Part shown: positions 6,052 through 7,676 of the stretch, piece after piece | How the letters are laid out: each line of letters starts with the position of its first letter | How positions within the stretch are numbered: position 1 is the stretch's first letter | Source: Collinsella sp. | Lineage (GTDB): Bacteria > Actinomycetota > Coriobacteriia > Coriobacteriales > Coriobacteriaceae | Direction of reading: 5' to 3' | Assembly: GCA_014871605.1 (NCBI GenBank) | Contig: WGSQ01000086.1 | Location: 1-7,676 of the forward strand | Length of the DNA: 7,676 nucleotides | Program-made: the position numbers and the translations under genes | Notes under the pieces: generated by a model | Told to the model about the DNA's origin: nothing | Database searches by the model: none | Seen by the model: the letters and a program-made list of their open reading frames with translations, nothing else

Positions 6052-6186
6052 TGTGATGACGGCCGGCGCTATGCAGCCGGAATAGCGAATGCTAAATCGT
6101 TTGACGAGTTGATTTTTCCCCGCCGTGCCATCCGTTAGACCGAAGGGCCGGCGAACGTGAAGGAGCTGTGGTGGCGGGTATCGAGG

Positions 6187-6195
6187 TGCTATCTT
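6187..6195 (+). promoter_or_regulatory. Candidate extended -10 promoter of the small membrane protein
   Basis: TG-C-TATCTT at 6187-6195 matches an extended -10 element, about 32 bases upstream of the ATG at 6228. No good -35 is seen. Weak evidence, placed mainly by spacing to the well-supported ribosome binding site at 6213-6220. Confidence 0.3.
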
Positions 6196-6227
6196 GAAAG
6201 TCCCGTTTAAAAGAGAGGTGACGCGGT

Positions 6228-6398
6228 ATGGAATTGACGGCAATGTTTGGCTCGTTTGGCCTGTGTGTGGCCGCAATCGTTGCCGCCGCGGTCATCTACT
6301 TTGTGGTCACGGCCATTAAGGGCAAAAGGGCCGAACGCAAGGAGCGCGCGATGCTTAAACAGCATCGCGACCAGCAGAGCAAACGCGCACGGAGATAG
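6228..6398 (+). CDS. Small single-span membrane protein, function unknown
   Basis: This 56-codon gene encodes a short N-terminus, one hydrophobic span (about residues 8-30, rich in Ala, Val, Ile and Phe) and a strongly basic tail (31-56, with 13 Lys/Arg and no long hydrophobic stretch). By the positive-inside rule the tail should be cytoplasmic and the N-terminus outside. I do not recognise the family. It is judged real because GAGAGGTG at 6213-6220 lies 7 bases before the ATG, a candidate promoter precedes it, and the composition is that of a membrane protein, not a random frame. A second in-frame ATG at 6243 has no ribosome binding site. It converges on the methyltransferase gene with only 24 bases between stops and no clear terminator. 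The basic tail could bind RNA, ribosomes or acidic lipids, but nothing in the sequence shows which. Confidence 0.7.
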   Translation: MELTAMFGSFGLCVAAIVAAAVIYFVVTAIKGKRAERKERAMLKQHRDQQSKRARR

Positions 6399-6422
6399 CT
6401 TGTTGAGTTTTGGATCCGTGCG

Positions 6423-7526
6423 CTAGCTGCGTTTTCGGATCAGGGCAATGTAGAAGCCCTCAAAGTCGCGGCTAGGCGGAATGGTGAGCGTGCCGGACAG
6501 GCCGTTGGCGACGGCCGATACCTGACCCGCGGCGATGGCCTCGGTGAGAGCGTTGCTCTCGATATGCGGCTCCTCGCCGGCGTCCTGGGCGCGACGCGCT
6601 TCGCTTTCGCTCGGCGTGCCGTCGAGGGGGATAAGCTCGCAGTCCGTATGCTTGTCGAGCGCCTCTTGCAGGGCGTCCTCGTTTTCCTGCGGCAAGATCG
6701 AACAAGTCGAATAGACGAGCGTGCCGCCCGGTTTAAGGGCTCCCATGGCGCGGTCCAGAAGTGCTCGCTGCGAGCGGGCACACTTGCTCAGCAGCTGCTC
6801 GGTCAGGCCGCGCAGGCTTTTCTCGTTGCCGCTGATGACGGTGCCCGTGCCGGTGCAGGGAGCGTCGAGCAGGATGCGGTCAAAGCGGAAGAACTCGTCG
6901 AGCTCGCGTGCGTCGATGCGCATGACGGGCACGTTTTTGGCACCTTGGCGGTGGAGGTTGGCTTCGAGCTTCTCGGCGCGGGGAATGCTCATCTCGCAGG
7001 CCGTGAGGTGTGCCTGGCCCTGGGTGAGGGCGGCGATCTGCGTCGTCTTGCCGCCAGGGGCTGCGCACATGTCCAGGATGTCCTCGCCTGCCTGGGCGCC
7101 CAACACCAAAGGCGGCATCATGGACGACAGGCTCTGTAGGTAGATCTTGCCGTCGCGGTAGATGTCGAGGTCCCATAGGTCGGAAACCTGGGCCTCGGGC
7201 AGGATAAAGGCGTCCGGATACCAAGCGACGGGGTTGTGGGCGATGCCAGCGGCATCGAGCGCCGCAGCGATGTCCTCGGCGGTTGCCTTGAGCGTGTTGG
7301 CGCGCAGTGTGACCGGGCGTGTGACCGCGGCGCCGAAGCCCTCGATCATGAGCTCGGCATCGGCGGGCGCATAGGCGCCGGCGACCGTGTCGACCATAAA
7401 GCGCGGCAGGTCGGCGGCGCAGGGAAGGGCGGCAAGCTGGTCGGAAAGCTCGGTGGAGGCAAACTGCCTAAGCTTGAGCTCGGGCTTAACCTGCTTTTTT
7501 TGCTTACGACGACGCGGCTTGGACAT
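6423..7526 (-). CDS. NOL1/NOP2/Sun-family RNA (cytosine-5) methyltransferase
   Basis: This 367-residue enzyme should transfer a methyl group from S-adenosylmethionine to carbon 5 of a cytosine in RNA; bacterial relatives RsmB and RsmF act on 16S rRNA. Motifs are clear: LRANTLK at 74-80, the SAM-binding DMCAAPGGKTTQ at 152-163, an acidic strand end at Glu178, Asp205 (RIDAREL), DAPCTGTG at 221-228 with Cys224, and YSTCS at 272-276 with Cys275, the two cysteines that attack the base and release the product. The C-terminal GFYIALIRK closes the catalytic fold. It lacks the N-terminal NusB-like domain of RsmB and the extra C-terminal domain usual in RsmF, and instead has a basic N-terminal tail (KPRRRKQKK). 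The rRNA position it modifies is therefore not assigned. The start is ATG at 7526, with GGAAGG at 7535-7540 eight bases upstream. It begins 37 bases after the preceding gene on the same strand, so co-transcription is likely. Confidence 0.94.
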   Translation of the reverse strand: MSKPRRRKQKKQVKPELKLRQFASTELSDQLAALPCAADLPRFMVDTVAGAYAPADAELMIEGFGAAVTRPVTLRANTLKATAEDIAAALDAAGIAHNPVAWYPDAFILPEAQVSDLWDLDIYRDGKIYLQSLSSMMPPLVLGAQAGEDILDMCAAPGGKTTQIAALTQGQAHLTACEMSIPRAEKLEANLHRQGAKNVPVMRIDARELDEFFRFDRILLDAPCTGTGTVISGNEKSLRGLTEQLLSKCARSQRALLDRAMGALKPGGTLVYSTCSILPQENEDALQEALDKHTDCELIPLDGTPSESEARRAQDAGEEPHIESNALTEAIAAGQVSAVANGLSGTLTIPPSRDFEGFYIALIRKRS

Positions 7527-7563
7527 CCGTCTTTCCTTCCCATTCCATTACATGTCGAGTGTT

Positions 7564-7676
7564 TTAGTACTGGCTCTCGTGCTTGCTAAAGAAGTCGAAG
7601 CGCGGGGGTAGCGGCTTCACACGGTGGTCGCCGGGCTTCTCGCCCAGGCTCTCTACGAACTCGTCCGTGGAGACAA
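7564..7676 (-). CDS. 3' end of an unidentified gene upstream of the methyltransferase
   Basis: The minus strand is open from the window edge to a TAA at 7564-7566, giving 36 C-terminal residues that end in PRFDFFSKHESQY. The composition is that of a soluble protein end, with no hydrophobic segment. A real gene is inferred from the open frame reaching the edge and its close 37-base spacing to the well-supported methyltransferase start. No terminator lies between, so both are probably in one transcript. I do not recognise the family from this fragment. Confidence 0.6.
   Translation of the reverse strand, partial: VSTDEFVESLGEKPGDHRVKPLPPRFDFFSKHESQY

Noticed and set aside
6399..6450. GATCCG/CGGATC inverted repeat (6413-6418 with 6436-6441) as a terminator for the small membrane gene
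   Set aside because: Only six pairs with a 17-base loop, no T run on either strand, and the right half lies within the methyltransferase coding sequence.
6564..7139. Open frame of 191 codons on the plus strand opposite the methyltransferase
   Set aside because: Antisense shadow of a gene with intact catalytic motifs; no start signal.
1..7676. Defence system, CRISPR array, prophage or mobile element
   Set aside because: No regularly spaced repeats, no transposase or integrase, no tRNA attachment site and no recognisable defence gene; every credible gene is a metabolic, membrane or RNA-modifying type, or unidentified.

Overview
The window looks like ordinary chromosomal DNA from a high-GC Gram-positive gut bacterium, most likely a coriobacterium such as Collinsella. 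The basis is the high GC content in coding regions, clear AAGGAG/GGAAGG ribosome binding sites, and a gene set (class III fructose-1,6-bisphosphatase, stand-alone DegV, GtrA paralogs, DUF4430 secreted protein) familiar from Coriobacteriia and Firmicutes. The genus is an inference; there is no rRNA or other marker here. I see no phage, insertion sequence, CRISPR array, tRNA or defence island.

Layout. (1) 2-475, plus strand: the C-terminal part of a probably exported protein, with a Gly/Ser linker followed by a DUF4430 (transcobalamin C-terminal-like) domain, closed by a strong terminator. (2) 571-3652, minus strand: in transcription order fbp (class III fructose-1,6-bisphosphatase), a GtrA-like membrane protein, and a second GtrA-like paralog ending at its own terminator. 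The fbp-gtrA gap carries a striking pair of hairpins, and a 10-bp inverted repeat lies just upstream of the fbp ribosome binding site. (3) 3653-3972: a 320-bp divergent regulatory region with repeated TTGGTAAA motifs and a probable extended -10 promoter. (4) 3973-4863, plus strand: a DegV/FakB-type fatty-acid-binding protein. It converges, over a shared bidirectional terminator, on (5) 4945-6036, minus strand: an uncharacterised TIM-barrel-like protein with long extra N- and C-terminal segments. (6) 6228-6398, plus strand: a 56-residue single-span basic membrane protein. (7) 6423-7676, minus strand: a NOL1/NOP2/Sun-family RNA m5C methyltransferase preceded by the 3' end of an unidentified gene, probably co-transcribed.

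How the genes fit together. They do not form one pathway. fbp serves gluconeogenesis, the GtrA proteins probably serve lipid-linked sugar transfer for the cell surface, DegV serves phospholipid synthesis from exogenous fatty acids, and the methyltransferase modifies RNA. The fbp-gtrA-gtrA arrangement could link hexose-phosphate supply to envelope glycan assembly, but that is only a context inference. I found no convincing new multi-gene system. The best leads are non-coding structures: the fbp-gtrA double hairpin, the inverted repeat in the fbp leader, the motifs in the fbp/degV divergent region, and the nearly leaderless start of the TIM-barrel gene.
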